Shown here: piece by piece, positions 6,776 through 14,910 of the stretch | How the letters are laid out: each line of letters starts with the position of its first letter | How positions within the stretch are numbered: the first letter of the stretch is position 1 | Source of the DNA: JAXLYX01 sp046351215 | Lineage (GTDB): Bacteria; Myxococcota_A; Polyangia; Polyangiales; Houyiibacteriaceae | Assembly: GCA_046351215.1 (NCBI GenBank) | Contig: JAXLYX010000041.1 | Span: 1 to 23,117 of the forward strand | Direction: 5' to 3' | DNA length: 23,117 nt | Notes under the pieces: model-generated | What the model was told of the DNA's origin: nothing | What the model saw: only the letters and a program-made list of their open reading frames with translations | The model's database searches: none | Position numbers and translations under genes: made by a program

Positions 6776-8428
6776 TCAGGGCGCGATCGTCTTCTTGATC
6801 GCCTTGGCGAGGGGCGAGGGCACGCGATGGAGCGCGCCGAGGACGTGCGGCAGGGCCTTGAGCTTGAGGCCACGGAATTCGCTCGGGACGATCGCCTCGA
6901 TCAGGAACGGGCCGCGGCTGCGGAACGCGAAGGCGAGCGCGTCGTTGAACTGCTCCGCGGTGTTCGCGGAGCGCGCCGGCACGCCCATGCCGTTCGCGAG
7001 CGCGACGAAGTCGAGCGGCGGCTGCGCGAGGTCGAGCTGACCCTTCGCCTTCGGGCCGGGCTTCCCCGCGCCCGTGCGCTCGAGCTCGACGTTGAGGATC
7101 GCGTAGGAGCGGTTGTTGAGGATCACCGTCACCACGTTCAGCCCCTCGCGGGCGATCGTCCACAGGGATTGGATCGTGTACATCGCGCTGCCGTCGCCGA
7201 CGAGCGCGAGCACCGGCCGATCGGGCGCGGCGATCGCGGCGCCGACGGCGACCGGAAGGCCCTGTCCGATGGCGCCGCCGGTGAGCGCGAGCAGGTCGTG
7301 GCGCGGGGCGCCCGAGGTATAGGCGGGCAGCTTCACGCCCGAGGTCTGCGCCTCGTCGGAGATGATCAGTCGATCCGGCATCAGCGCGCCGATCGCCTGG
7401 CAGACCTTGTTCGCGTTCAGCGAGCCGCTCGGCAGCGAGGGCCGCTCGTAGGACTGGCGCACGGGCTCGACGCTGCGCGCACCGAGCGCGTCCACGAGCT
7501 GCTCGAGGCCGAGCACCGCGTCCTGTTCGGGCGCGACGAGCGTGTGCGTCGTGCATCCGTCCGGCACGAGGTAGCTCTTCTTGCCGGGATACCCGAAGAA
7601 CGAGACCGGCGCCTTGGCGTCGACGAGGATCAGATCCTCGTAGCCATCGAGCTGCACCGAGGCCATCTCGGCGAGGTAGGCGATGCGCTCGACCGGCGGC
7701 AGGCCGGCGCCGCGCTCGAGGCGCGTCGGGAAGACCTCGCAGAAGAGCTTCGCCCCGGTCTTCGCGGCGATGCGCCCCGCCGCCACGAGCCCCGGCTCGC
7801 GCAGCGCGCGGTTGCCGAGCAGCAGCGCGACCTTGCGACCCGAGGTCAGCACGGAGGCGAGTCGCGCCACGACGTCGGCCGCGGCGGGCGCGGGCGTGGG
7901 GAGCGCGGGCGCCGGGCGCGCCGTCGCGCCCTCGCTCCAGCTCACGTCGGCCGGCAGGATCAACGTCGAGATCTGCGCCGGGGGGCCGATCGCCACCGAG
8001 ATCGCTTCCGCCGCGTCCCCGGGGAGCTGCTCGGTCGAGGCGCTCGTGCGCACCCACGTCGAGCAATTGCGCGCCACCGTCTCGATGTCCGACTGCAGCT
8101 GCGCGTCGTATTGCGTGTGATAGGTCGCGTGGTCGCCGACGATGTTCAGCATCGGCACGCGCGCCTTGCGCGCGTTGTGCAGGTTGGCGAGCCCGTTGCC
8201 GAGGCCGCAGCCGAGGTGGAGCAGCGTCGCGGCGGGCTTGCCGGCGATGCGCGCGTAGCCGTCGGCCGCGCCGGTGGCGACGCCCTCGAAGAGGCAGAGC
8301 ACGCCGCGCACGGGCGAGCCGTCGAGCGCCGCGACGAAATGCATCTCCGAGGTTCCCGGATTGCTGAAGCAGGTATCGACGCCGGCGTTCACCAGCGTGT
8401 CGAGAAGGGCCTTGGCGCCGCTTGCCAT
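6776..8428 (-). CDS. Thiamine-diphosphate-dependent acetolactate synthase-like enzyme
   Basis: A 550-residue cytosolic enzyme of the acetolactate synthase/benzoylformate decarboxylase superfamily. All three domains are visible: an N-terminal Pyr domain with the catalytic Glu48 in LFEGVATGAADGYAR; a middle domain (about 185-320); and a C-terminal PP domain with GDGS (411-414) and NN (438-439), the Mg/ThDP motif at the usual spacing. The opening GVDTCFSNPGTSEMHFVAAL matches the subgroup widely labelled 'acetolactate synthase large subunit', which acts without a known regulatory subunit. No ilvN/ilvC-type genes are near, so a role in branched-chain amino acid synthesis is doubtful; a 2-oxo-acid decarboxylase or lyase is equally possible. 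The start at 8428 has GGAG eight bases upstream. The VOC gene follows 39 bp downstream, probably in the same transcript. Confidence 0.9.
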   Translation of the reverse strand: MASGAKALLDTLVNAGVDTCFSNPGTSEMHFVAALDGSPVRGVLCLFEGVATGAADGYARIAGKPAATLLHLGCGLGNGLANLHNARKARVPMLNIVGDHATYHTQYDAQLQSDIETVARNCSTWVRTSASTEQLPGDAAEAISVAIGPPAQISTLILPADVSWSEGATARPAPALPTPAPAAADVVARLASVLTSGRKVALLLGNRALREPGLVAAGRIAAKTGAKLFCEVFPTRLERGAGLPPVERIAYLAEMASVQLDGYEDLILVDAKAPVSFFGYPGKKSYLVPDGCTTHTLVAPEQDAVLGLEQLVDALGARSVEPVRQSYERPSLPSGSLNANKVCQAIGALMPDRLIISDEAQTSGVKLPAYTSGAPRHDLLALTGGAIGQGLPVAVGAAIAAPDRPVLALVGDGSAMYTIQSLWTIAREGLNVVTVILNNRSYAILNVELERTGAGKPGPKAKGQLDLAQPPLDFVALANGMGVPARSANTAEQFNDALAFAFRSRGPFLIEAIVPSEFRGLKLKALPHVLGALHRVPSPLAKAIKKTIAP

Positions 8429-8776
8429 GTGTATGTCTCCGAAAGTCTGGACTCGCCGCGGAGCGTAACCGGAACTCCTCGTCTGCGTCGTCCGGATCGA
8501 CCAGGACGGGGGCCGAGCCCGCCCCGGACGCAGGGGCCCCCCCGCGAATCCCGGCGGTTCCGGGGGAATCCCTTGGAGTTCCGCGGACCTTGGCTCCGGC
8601 CGGGCGCTCTGGTCGGCGGACGGTCGCCACCCTGAACGACCGATCACGCCGTAGCCCGGAGGAGCGGTGTTTCGTCGCCCGACCCCGGCGGGGCGAGGAG
8701 AGCTCATGCCTCCCATGACCCGGTGCAGCTCGACGGGTCGCTAGAATGGGCATCGAACAGCTCGAGGTGGTGTGGA
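8429..8776. other. Gene-free stretch with an orphan gene-start leader
   Basis: This 348-bp gap separates the ThDP enzyme (-) from the small gene at 8777 (+). Frames through it are Arg/Pro-rich and look non-coding. It holds an orphan leader at 8629-8708: ACCCTGAACGACCGA (8629-8643), then CCGTAGCCCGGAGGAGCG, then GAGGAGAGCTCATG (8695-8708). The ATG opens a frame of only 12 codons. The first and last blocks recur in order before the broken gene at 4058. The candidate promoter of the gene at 8777 is at its end. Confidence 0.5.
8742..8747 (+). promoter_or_regulatory. Candidate -10 box (TAGAAT)
   Basis: The context GTCGCTAGAATGGG, 29 bases before the ATG at 8777, is a close match to a TAnnnT -10 hexamer. 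The block resembles GGCGCTACGATGG upstream of the lipoprotein at 1280. No -35 box is obvious. Confidence 0.35.
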
Positions 8777-9052
8777 ATGGAGCAGCAGTCCTCCGATGAG
8801 CTTCGCGTCCTGTCGGCGGACGCCTCCGACGTGGGCTGCAAGGTCGAGCTGCAGGTCGGAGGCGAACGATGCACCTTCCTGCTCGCGTTCGAGGAGACGA
8901 AGGGGATTCGCGTGATGGTCGGCGCCGACGACCTGTGTCGCTGGTTGCGCGCGCATGGAAAGCTGTGGGCGTTGTCCGATCTCCGTGATCTCGCTCAGCG
9001 GACACTCGACGGGTTGCCCGTCCGAATACCGACATCGCTCGAACGCAGGTAG
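8777..9052 (+). CDS. Small protein of unknown function
   Basis: A 91-residue soluble protein without a family I recognise. It reads as genuine coding sequence: a polar start (MEQQSSDELRVLSADASD), a strand pair with two Cys (GCKVELQVGGERCTFLLAF), another strand and a helix with Trp and Arg (GIRVMVGADDLCRWLRAHGK), then a helix DLRDLAQRTLDGLPV. The alpha/beta order suggests a small regulatory or adaptor domain, but nothing catalytic is visible. The start ATG follows a purine-rich GAGGTGGTGTGGA and a good -10 candidate at 8742. The upstream in-frame extension to 8723 would overlap the promoter and is rejected. It stands alone, followed after 217 bp by the beta-helix gene on the same strand. Confidence 0.65.
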   Translation: MEQQSSDELRVLSADASDVGCKVELQVGGERCTFLLAFEETKGIRVMVGADDLCRWLRAHGKLWALSDLRDLAQRTLDGLPVRIPTSLERR

Positions 9053-9163
9053 CCAAAGGCCGCGAGGGCGACGAGACGCGAGGCACGATCCGACGGGCGG
9101 TCGTCGAGCGAGGAGCGCGTCGGGCATGTCGCCCGGCTCTCCCGAGCGGGCTCTGCGGGGGAT

Positions 9164-9185
9164 GCCTCCGATCGGCGTACCGGTC
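9164..9185. repeat. Dispersed 22-bp intergenic element, copy 3 (relaxed)
   Basis: GATCGGCGTACCGGTC shares GATCGGCGTAC with copy 2 and then carries one inserted C. It sits in the intergenic region 84 bases before the start of the beta-helix gene. The relaxed match makes this copy less certain than the other two. Confidence 0.3.
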
Positions 9186-9269
9186 CTCGAGTCGATCGAC
9201 GTCGAGCCGCGCGAGACGCGGCGCGCCCCGACGGGTATCCTCCCGCCGTCGCTCGCGGAGGACGTCTCG

Positions 9270-11870
9270 ATGCGCGTACCGGTCTTCTGTCTCTCCGGCC
9301 TCCTCGGCCTCCTCGCGCTCGGGTCCTCGACCGCGCGCGCCGCCACCTACACCGTCACGAGCTCCGCCGACAGCGGCGCCGGCACGCTGCGCGAGGCGAT
9401 GACGCAAGCCGTCGCGAACACCGGCGGCGCGCCTCATACGATCGTCTTCGACCTGCCGACCACGCCCGCGGTGATCGCGCTCCAGACGCCGCTCCCGACG
9501 ATCTCCGTCGCGATGACGATCGACGGGACGACGCAGAGTGGATACGCCGGCACGCCGCTCGTCGTCCTCGACGGCTCGGCGAGCTCGAACATGCGCGGGC
9601 TCTACGTCTACCTCGGGAACGGCACGACGATCGCCGGCCTCGAGATCCGCAACTTCGGGCTCGGCGGCGTCCAGGTCGGCTATTCGACGAACGTCACGAT
9701 CCGCGCCTCGGACATCCACCACAACAGCGACGGGATCGTCCTCTCGAACAGCATCGTGACGGTCGGTGGGGCCAACGCGGGCGATCGCAACCTCCTCCAC
9801 GACAACACGAGCTCCGGAGTGAGCGCGTCGGGCACGTGCAACGGCTCGCGCATCCGAGGCAACTTCATCGGCACGAACGCCCTCGGCTCCGCCGCGGCGC
9901 CGAACCAGGTCGGGATCTCGCTCGCCTCCGACGCGACCGGCGTGGCGATCGGCCCGGGCAACGTGATCTCGGGCAACGCGATCTCGGGCGTGTTCGTGAA
10001 CGACGGAGGCTCGGGGACGATCGAGGGCAACTTCATCGGCACGGACGCGACGGGGAGCTCCGCCGTCCCGAACACCCACGGCGTCTATTCCCTGAGCCCG
10101 AGCACGTACGTCGGCGGCACGGCGGCTGGCACACGAAACGTGATCTCCGGCAATTCCGCGACGGGCGTCACCCTCGCCGGGTCGCAAGGACGGGTCGTCG
10201 GCAACTACATCGGGACGGACGCGACGGGCACCGCGGCGCTCCCGAACCTGCGCGGCGTCTTGGTGTCCGGCCCGTCGACGATCGTCGGTGGAGCGACGTC
10301 GAGCCACGGCAACGTGATCTCCGGCAACACGCTCGCCGGCGTCGAGGTCGACAACGCCGGCGCGACGAGCGTGTCGATCTTCCAGAACCGGATCGGCGCT
10401 GCCGCGACCGGGAGCGCGTCGCTCGGAAACGGGACCGGGGTCCTCGTGAGCGGCGCGCCCGCGGTCCAGGTCGGCGCGATGAACGCGGGCAACCTGATCG
10501 CACACAACGACTACGGCGTGCAGATGGTCGCGGGCGGCACCGCGGTCGTCGACGCGAACTCGATCTTCGACCACGCGACCGCGGGCATCTCCGGGAACGT
10601 GCTGACGCACCCGCCCGTGGTGGCCTCGGCCATCCCGTCGGGCGGGTCGATCGGCCTCTCGACGTCGATCGCGGGCCTTCCCGACTCGCCCTACACGATC
10701 CAATTCTTCGACAGCGCGAGCTGCGAGGCGGGCGGCGCCGGCGAGACGCTCTTCGGGTCGGTCGACGTCATGACCAACGGCGCCGGCACGACGAGCTTCC
10801 AGTCCTCGTTCGCCGGAGGTCCCGCGCTCGGCCGCGCGGTGACCGCGGTCGCGATCCTGCGCTCGTCCGCGACGAACACCTCGGCGTTCTCGAGCTGCCG
10901 GAAGGTCTGCGGCGCGATGACCTTCTCGCCCGCCACGTTGCCCGCGGCCACGTCGGGTAGCAGCTACCTGCAGACGCTCTCGGCGAGCGGCGGCACCGGC
11001 GCCGTCACCTACGCGGTCTCGTCGGGCACGCTCCCGGCGGGCCTCGCGATCGTCGGCAACGCGATCAGCGGCACGCCGACCGTGGGGGCCTCGAGCACCC
11101 CGATCACGATCACCGCGACCGACTCGATCGGATGCTCGATCGACGCGAGCTTCACGTTCGCCACCACGTGTCCGACGATCGCGGTGACGCCCGCGACGAT
11201 CCCGGCCCCGATCCTCGGCGTCCCCTACAGCCAGACCTTCCAAGCGAGCGGCGGAGCACCGCCCTACGTCTTCTCGGCATCGGGCGCGCTCACCGCGCCG
11301 CTCACCTGGGACCCGGCCACCGCGACGATCGCGGGCACGCTCACCGACGCGTCGCCGTCCGACGTCACGATCCGCGCGACCGACGCGCTCGGCTGCGAGG
11401 GATCGGTCCGCGTGATGCCGACCGCCGCCTGCCCCGCGATCACCCTCGCTCCGAACGCGCTGCCCTCGGGCGATCCGGGCACGACCTACTCCGCGATGCT
11501 GAGCGCGACCGGCGCGAACGGCGCGGTCACGTTCGCGCTCGCGAGCGGTTCGCTGCCTCCGGGCGTCACGCTCGGCACGGACGGCGCGCTCGCGGGCACG
11601 CTCTCGGGCCCGGACGCGGTGTACTCGTTCACGGTGCTCGCGACCGGTCCGTACGCGTGCACCGTCTCGAAGATGCTGTCGATCACTGTCGGGAATCCGG
11701 TGGTTCCGTCGCCGGATGGTGGAGTCGTCGATACGGATGCCGGCATGACGGCGCGGTCCAGCTCCGGTGGCTGCGCGGTGGGTGGGGGGCGGGCCTCGGG
11801 CGATGCGGCGACGATTGCGATGCTGCTCGCGGTGGGTTTGCTGGTGAGGCGGAGGCGTCGACTCCCGTAG
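9270..11870 (+). CDS. Exported parallel beta-helix protein with Ig-like domains and MYXO-CTERM tail
   Basis: An 866-residue surface protein. A Sec signal peptide is followed by cleavage near ARA-A (24-25). Residues 25-46 resemble the CSLREA-type opening (YTVTSSADSGAGTLREA). A right-handed beta-helix spans about 95-450, marked by NVISGN turns and GN-F/Y-IGT-ATG units at about 197, 252, 311 and 372. A small beta domain (470-545) caps it. Three 'He_PIG'/cadherin-like Ig domains follow (about 548-632, 633-725, 726-815), each starting with Cys and an 'ATLPA...G..Y...' strand. A short Asp-rich linker precedes the tail: Cys835, a hydrophobic helix and RRRRR, which fits MYXO-CTERM sorting. GGAGG lies eight bases before the ATG. 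Beta-helices often bind or cleave polysaccharides, but no catalytic residues could be identified, so adhesion is as likely as lysis. Confidence 0.9.
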   Translation: MRVPVFCLSGLLGLLALGSSTARAATYTVTSSADSGAGTLREAMTQAVANTGGAPHTIVFDLPTTPAVIALQTPLPTISVAMTIDGTTQSGYAGTPLVVLDGSASSNMRGLYVYLGNGTTIAGLEIRNFGLGGVQVGYSTNVTIRASDIHHNSDGIVLSNSIVTVGGANAGDRNLLHDNTSSGVSASGTCNGSRIRGNFIGTNALGSAAAPNQVGISLASDATGVAIGPGNVISGNAISGVFVNDGGSGTIEGNFIGTDATGSSAVPNTHGVYSLSPSTYVGGTAAGTRNVISGNSATGVTLAGSQGRVVGNYIGTDATGTAALPNLRGVLVSGPSTIVGGATSSHGNVISGNTLAGVEVDNAGATSVSIFQNRIGAAATGSASLGNGTGVLVSGAPAVQVGAMNAGNLIAHNDYGVQMVAGGTAVVDANSIFDHATAGISGNVLTHPPVVASAIPSGGSIGLSTSIAGLPDSPYTIQFFDSASCEAGGAGETLFGSVDVMTNGAGTTSFQSSFAGGPALGRAVTAVAILRSSATNTSAFSSCRKVCGAMTFSPATLPAATSGSSYLQTLSASGGTGAVTYAVSSGTLPAGLAIVGNAISGTPTVGASSTPITITATDSIGCSIDASFTFATTCPTIAVTPATIPAPILGVPYSQTFQASGGAPPYVFSASGALTAPLTWDPATATIAGTLTDASPSDVTIRATDALGCEGSVRVMPTAACPAITLAPNALPSGDPGTTYSAMLSATGANGAVTFALASGSLPPGVTLGTDGALAGTLSGPDAVYSFTVLATGPYACTVSKMLSITVGNPVVPSPDGGVVDTDAGMTARSSSGGCAVGGGRASGDAATIAMLLAVGLLVRRRRRLP

Positions 11871-11941
11871 GCAACGCTCTCGACGCCCACCGGAGACCGC
11901 GGAGACATGGATCCGAAACGCGAGGCTGCCATCTTCCGACG

Positions 11942-12418
11942 GTGAAGGAACCGTCGAAGTCGCTCCAGCCACCGGCCCCCGGGCTCGCTCGTCTGCGCAG
12001 TTCTCGGGTGCTGACCTTCGTCGCCGGTCTCGGCCCTCCCCTGATCATCCTGAACTGCTACTTGATCTGGTGGATCTACACCGTGGCTCGGTACTTCGAT
12101 CCGAGCCCGCGACTGTGGCTGAGCTCGCTCGGCTTGAGCGCCATCATCGGGACGGCGCTCTACTTGAGCACCGCTCACGGCGGAGCGAAACGCACCGTGC
12201 TCAGCCGCTGGCAGGTCACACGCCTGTTCTTGATGCCCTTCTGCGTGTCGAGCTTCGCGGCCTTGATCAAGGATCGGGGCTTCGTGCTCGTCTTCCACCC
12301 GTCGCTGCGTGCGAACCTCGAGGCGATCGCTTGCTGCCTGACCTTCGTCGCTGCCGTCACTCTCGCCAAGCGGCTGCACGCCCCGCGGCCGTCGACGCGG
12401 GACCTGCCGCTCTCGTGA
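11942..12418 (+). CDS. Small integral membrane protein of unknown function
   Basis: About 158 residues with four predicted membrane helices (24-49, 59-76, 94-109 and 124-141), Arg/Lys-rich loops and a short polar tail. The helix content, with clusters such as LNCYLIWWIYTVARYF, is unlike the surrounding shadow frames, so it is real coding sequence. No family was recognised. No in-frame ATG precedes the first helix; GTG at 11942 is the best start, with GAGG about 17 bases upstream. The start is therefore uncertain by some codons. It lies 71 bp after the beta-helix gene on the same strand and could be carried on its transcript. It shows no channel, transporter or sensor motif. Confidence 0.65.
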   Translation: MKEPSKSLQPPAPGLARLRSSRVLTFVAGLGPPLIILNCYLIWWIYTVARYFDPSPRLWLSSLGLSAIIGTALYLSTAHGGAKRTVLSRWQVTRLFLMPFCVSSFAALIKDRGFVLVFHPSLRANLEAIACCLTFVAAVTLAKRLHAPRPSTRDLPLS

Positions 12419-12706
12419 GCGCTCGGCTCGGGCGTCGCCTCCATTCTTCGCGCGGCGAGTCGGTCGTGCGCATGTCTGCCAGAACGCCGAGGGTCCGGAC
12501 GCACTGCCCACAGCGCCGCGCTCGAGCGTTTCGACGTGGCCTTCGCGGGGCGGAGGCGATCGGGGAGGGGGCAACCCCAGCGACAGTCCGTCGAAGTGGG
12601 CATCAGGCCATCCTTGGCGTGCCTTCGGGACCGCACCTCCGCGTCCGACTGCGACCGTTCCCAGCGCAACGCTTCGGCGGTCTCGAAGCGCCACGAGGCC
12701 TTCGAC
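12419..12706. other. Convergent gap with no recognised gene
   Basis: This 288-bp stretch lies between the stop codons of the membrane protein gene (+) and the propeller-like gene (-). Frames through it on both strands are Arg-, Ser- and Pro-rich and change character without domain-like segments. Only weak inverted repeats are present, such as TCGAAG and CTTCGA arms near 12683 and 12699. I see nothing else in it. Confidence 0.5.
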
Positions 12707-14236
12707 CTACGAGCGGTGACGCGGTCCGGGTTCGCGGTGCGCGCGGTCGGGGTGATGCACGCCGTTCACCCCGCGCTCGCCCCGTCTACGCACCCGGACC
12801 AGGACCATCACGCCGAGCAGTAGGAGAACCACCGAGCCGCGCGAACCGTGCCCGAAGGCGGGCGACGCGCTGCACACGATCGCGCCCCCCCCACCTCCGC
12901 CGCCTCCTCCGCCGCCCGTCCCGGCGTCGACCGGCGTCGTCACCGGAAAGCTCGCTTCGACGATGCGCGCACCGACGCGCCGCGACGCGATCGCCGGGTC
13001 ACCGTCGAAATAGGGGTGCGCGATCAACCAGCGAGCATCCGTGAGCGCGACGAGCCCGGCCGCGAAGACCGGATCGTTCCACGCCGTCGCGTCGGGGAAA
13101 GCCAGGCTCGATCCGAGCGGCACCCGCGCGGTGTCGACCAGCGTGCCGGCGCTCGTGAAACGGACGGCCCACGGTTGGACCTCGGTCGGCACGGAGCCCG
13201 CGCTCGTGTACCAGGTCGCGAGGAAACCACGCCCGTTCCACGCGACCTGCGGCCCCGCGACGGCGTCGCCGACCGACGCGACCGTGAGGGGCGAGCCGAT
13301 CGGCGCGAGGTTCCCGTCGAGGAGGAGGATCGTGACGACGTTCGACGCGCCCGGAGCGCCCGGGGCGTGCACGAACGCGAAGCGCCCGTCGCCGAAGGCC
13401 AGGTCGCCGTCGAAGCGGTAGGTCGATGGCGTGCCGACGTCGACGACGCTGCCCGTGAGACCCCCCGCTGCCGAGACGCGGCGAGCGCGGAGGTGATACG
13501 TCGAGCCCGCCGGCGCTTGGCCGAAGACGACGACGTACGCGCTCCCGTCCCAGACCACGTGGGGCGAGTACTGATGATCGAGCCCGTTGGCGAAGACCTT
13601 CCCCGTCGCGTCGGAAACCGAGCCCGAGCTCGTCACGAGATTCATGAACACGTCCGGATTGGAGCCGGTCTGCGTGAGGCTCGGGTTCCGCCAGTCGGTC
13701 CAGACGACCAGGAACTTCGAGCCATCGGAGGCGATCGAATAGTCCTCGGGTCGGCTGCCGTCGTACGCGCTCACGACGAACGGCGCACCGTCGAGCACGG
13801 CGCCGTCGGAGGCTCGGATCCGGAGGCCCTTCACCGAGCGTTGGTCGTCCGAGAACACGACGAGGAAGGTGTCCGCGCTGGCGCCGACGCCGAACGTCAC
13901 CTCGGCGAAGGCCGCGACCGTGAGCGGAATCCGCGTCCCTCCGAGAATCGCACCGTCCGAGGCGCGGATGCGCACCGCGACGAGCGTCTCGTCGGGCGTC
14001 GACGTGGTCGGGTCGGGCACGTCGCGGAACACGACGAGACGCGTCGCTCCGGAGCTCGCCGCGTGCGCCTCGATCTGCCGACGTGACGGGCTCGGCAGCG
14101 CGGGCGCCGCGACCACGTCGAGCGGCACCGGCGACGCGACCGTGATCGGAGCCTGGGCCGATGCGGGCGCGCTCCGAGGACCGAACGAGGCCAGCGCGAG
14201 CCCCAGCGCGAGAGCGAATCGAGTGTTCCTGTGCAT
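12707..14236 (-). CDS. Exported propeller-like protein with poly-Gly linker and MYXO-CTERM-like tail
   Basis: A 509-residue exported protein. The signal peptide (MHRNTRFALALGLALASF...) ends near ASAQA. Residues 35-430 are a beta-rich series of blades with recurring 'R...DG..L....P' and 'dG..fLVVW' strands, as in propeller-type exported proteins of myxobacteria. Then come a run of 11 Gly (about 441-451) and a tail of Cys455, a hydrophobic helix and RVRRR, which fits MYXO-CTERM sorting. Unusually, 24 more residues follow the Arg cluster (GERGVNGVHH...), whereas such tails normally end there. The Gly run contains a G8 homopolymer (positions 12885-12892) that could slip and shift the anchor out of frame. 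The ATG at 14236 is preceded by a GGGGGG site. Function is unknown; surface display is inferred. Confidence 0.85.
   Translation of the reverse strand: MHRNTRFALALGLALASFGPRSAPASAQAPITVASPVPLDVVAAPALPSPSRRQIEAHAASSGATRLVVFRDVPDPTTSTPDETLVAVRIRASDGAILGGTRIPLTVAAFAEVTFGVGASADTFLVVFSDDQRSVKGLRIRASDGAVLDGAPFVVSAYDGSRPEDYSIASDGSKFLVVWTDWRNPSLTQTGSNPDVFMNLVTSSGSVSDATGKVFANGLDHQYSPHVVWDGSAYVVVFGQAPAGSTYHLRARRVSAAGGLTGSVVDVGTPSTYRFDGDLAFGDGRFAFVHAPGAPGASNVVTILLLDGNLAPIGSPLTVASVGDAVAGPQVAWNGRGFLATWYTSAGSVPTEVQPWAVRFTSAGTLVDTARVPLGSSLAFPDATAWNDPVFAAGLVALTDARWLIAHPYFDGDPAIASRRVGARIVEASFPVTTPVDAGTGGGGGGGGGGGAIVCSASPAFGHGSRGSVVLLLLGVMVLVRVRRRGERGVNGVHHPDRAHREPGPRHRS
12885..12892 (-). repeat. G8 homopolymer within the poly-Gly linker
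   Basis: Eight consecutive G on the coding strand, inside GGX glycine codons and about five codons before the anchor Cys. A change of one base would shift the MYXO-CTERM-like tail out of frame. Confidence 0.5.
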
Positions 14237-14550
14237 GCATCCCCCCTGAAAGTGCGGGGGCATCGTCCGATCGACGGAGGGAGAGCGCATTCACCGGGAC
14301 TGACGATGTGGTGACCCGGGGCTCGGGGAAGATCCTCGTCGTGCTCGACTGCGACCGGCCGCCCAGCTCGTCCCGCCTCCCGGGCATCGACAGGCTCCAC
14401 GTGCGATGGTTTCACTTCCAACGTTCTCGTTCGGGGACGGTCCTTCCGGCCTCTTGGGATGGAAAGTGGAGATTCGTTCCCAGGCGTGTCCGGTCCGGGC
14501 GCCGTCGTTCGTCCTTGGCTCGTCCTCTTCAACCCAAGGGAGTCCTCCAA
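14237..14550. other. Divergent intergenic region before the YCII-ECF42 operon
   Basis: This 314-bp stretch separates the exported protein (-) from the YCII gene (+) and must hold promoters for both. No frame in it looks coding. TGTCCG at 14487-14492 followed by CGTTC after 13 bases is a poor match to an ECF-type promoter of the ECF42 class (TGTCGA in the -35 region). I give it little weight because the spacing is short. Confidence 0.4.
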
Positions 14551-14910
14551 ATGGCCAAGTTCATGTTCATCTTCCGAGGCGGCGGCTACGCGAGCTCGGA
14601 GCGGATCTCGCCCACCGAGCTGGAAGCCCACCTCGCCAAGTGGAGCGCCTGGACGAACGGTCTGCTCGCTTCGGGACGCCTCGTCGGCGCCCAGGCGCTC
14701 TCGCACCCACCCACCGGCAAGACCGTGCGCGGCAAGGGGAAGGTCGTCACCGACGGTCCGTACGCCGAGTCCAAGGACCTCGTGAGCGGCACGCTCGTCG
14801 TCGAGGCCACCTCCCTCGACGAGGCGGCCGCGCTCGCGCGCGACTGCCCGATCCTCGAGCACGACGGCTCCGTCGAAGTGCGCCCCGTGCTCGACACACC
14901 CGCGGGATGA
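14551..14910 (+). CDS. YCII-family (DGPF domain) protein
   Basis: A 119-residue cytosolic protein of the YCII/DGPF family, small ferredoxin-like alpha+beta domains of unknown activity. It opens AKFMFIFRGG, has the helix SPTELEAHLAKWSAWTNGL, and carries the family signature DGPYAESKD at residues 68-76, followed by LVSGTLVVEATSLDEAAALA. This group is typically encoded next to ECF42 sigma factors, exactly as here. Its stop codon overlaps the start of the sigma factor gene (ATGA), which argues for translational coupling. The start has GGGAG about nine bases upstream. The protein is thought to act with, or be controlled by, the sigma factor, but its role is not established. The 119-residue length is usual. 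Confidence 0.9.
   Translation: MAKFMFIFRGGGYASSERISPTELEAHLAKWSAWTNGLLASGRLVGAQALSHPPTGKTVRGKGKVVTDGPYAESKDLVSGTLVVEATSLDEAAALARDCPILEHDGSVEVRPVLDTPAG

Noticed and set aside
6423..11972. An 1849-codon open frame on the minus strand
   Set aside because: It is antisense to the beta-helix gene and out of frame with the ThDP enzyme. It is dominated by Arg, Gly and Ala with no domain-like segments, as expected for a high-GC shadow frame.
12175..12669. A 164-codon minus-strand frame over the membrane protein end and the following gap
   Set aside because: It has no domain character and mirrors the membrane protein gene on the other strand.
14487..14510. TGTCCG followed by CGTTC as an ECF42 promoter
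   Set aside because: The -35 has mismatches to TGTCGA and the spacing of 13 bases is short, so it is within chance in GC-rich DNA.
14161..14550. N-terminal extension of the YCII frame
   Set aside because: It is antisense to the exported protein at first, and YCII proteins start at the MAKFMFIF segment, which has its own ribosome binding site.
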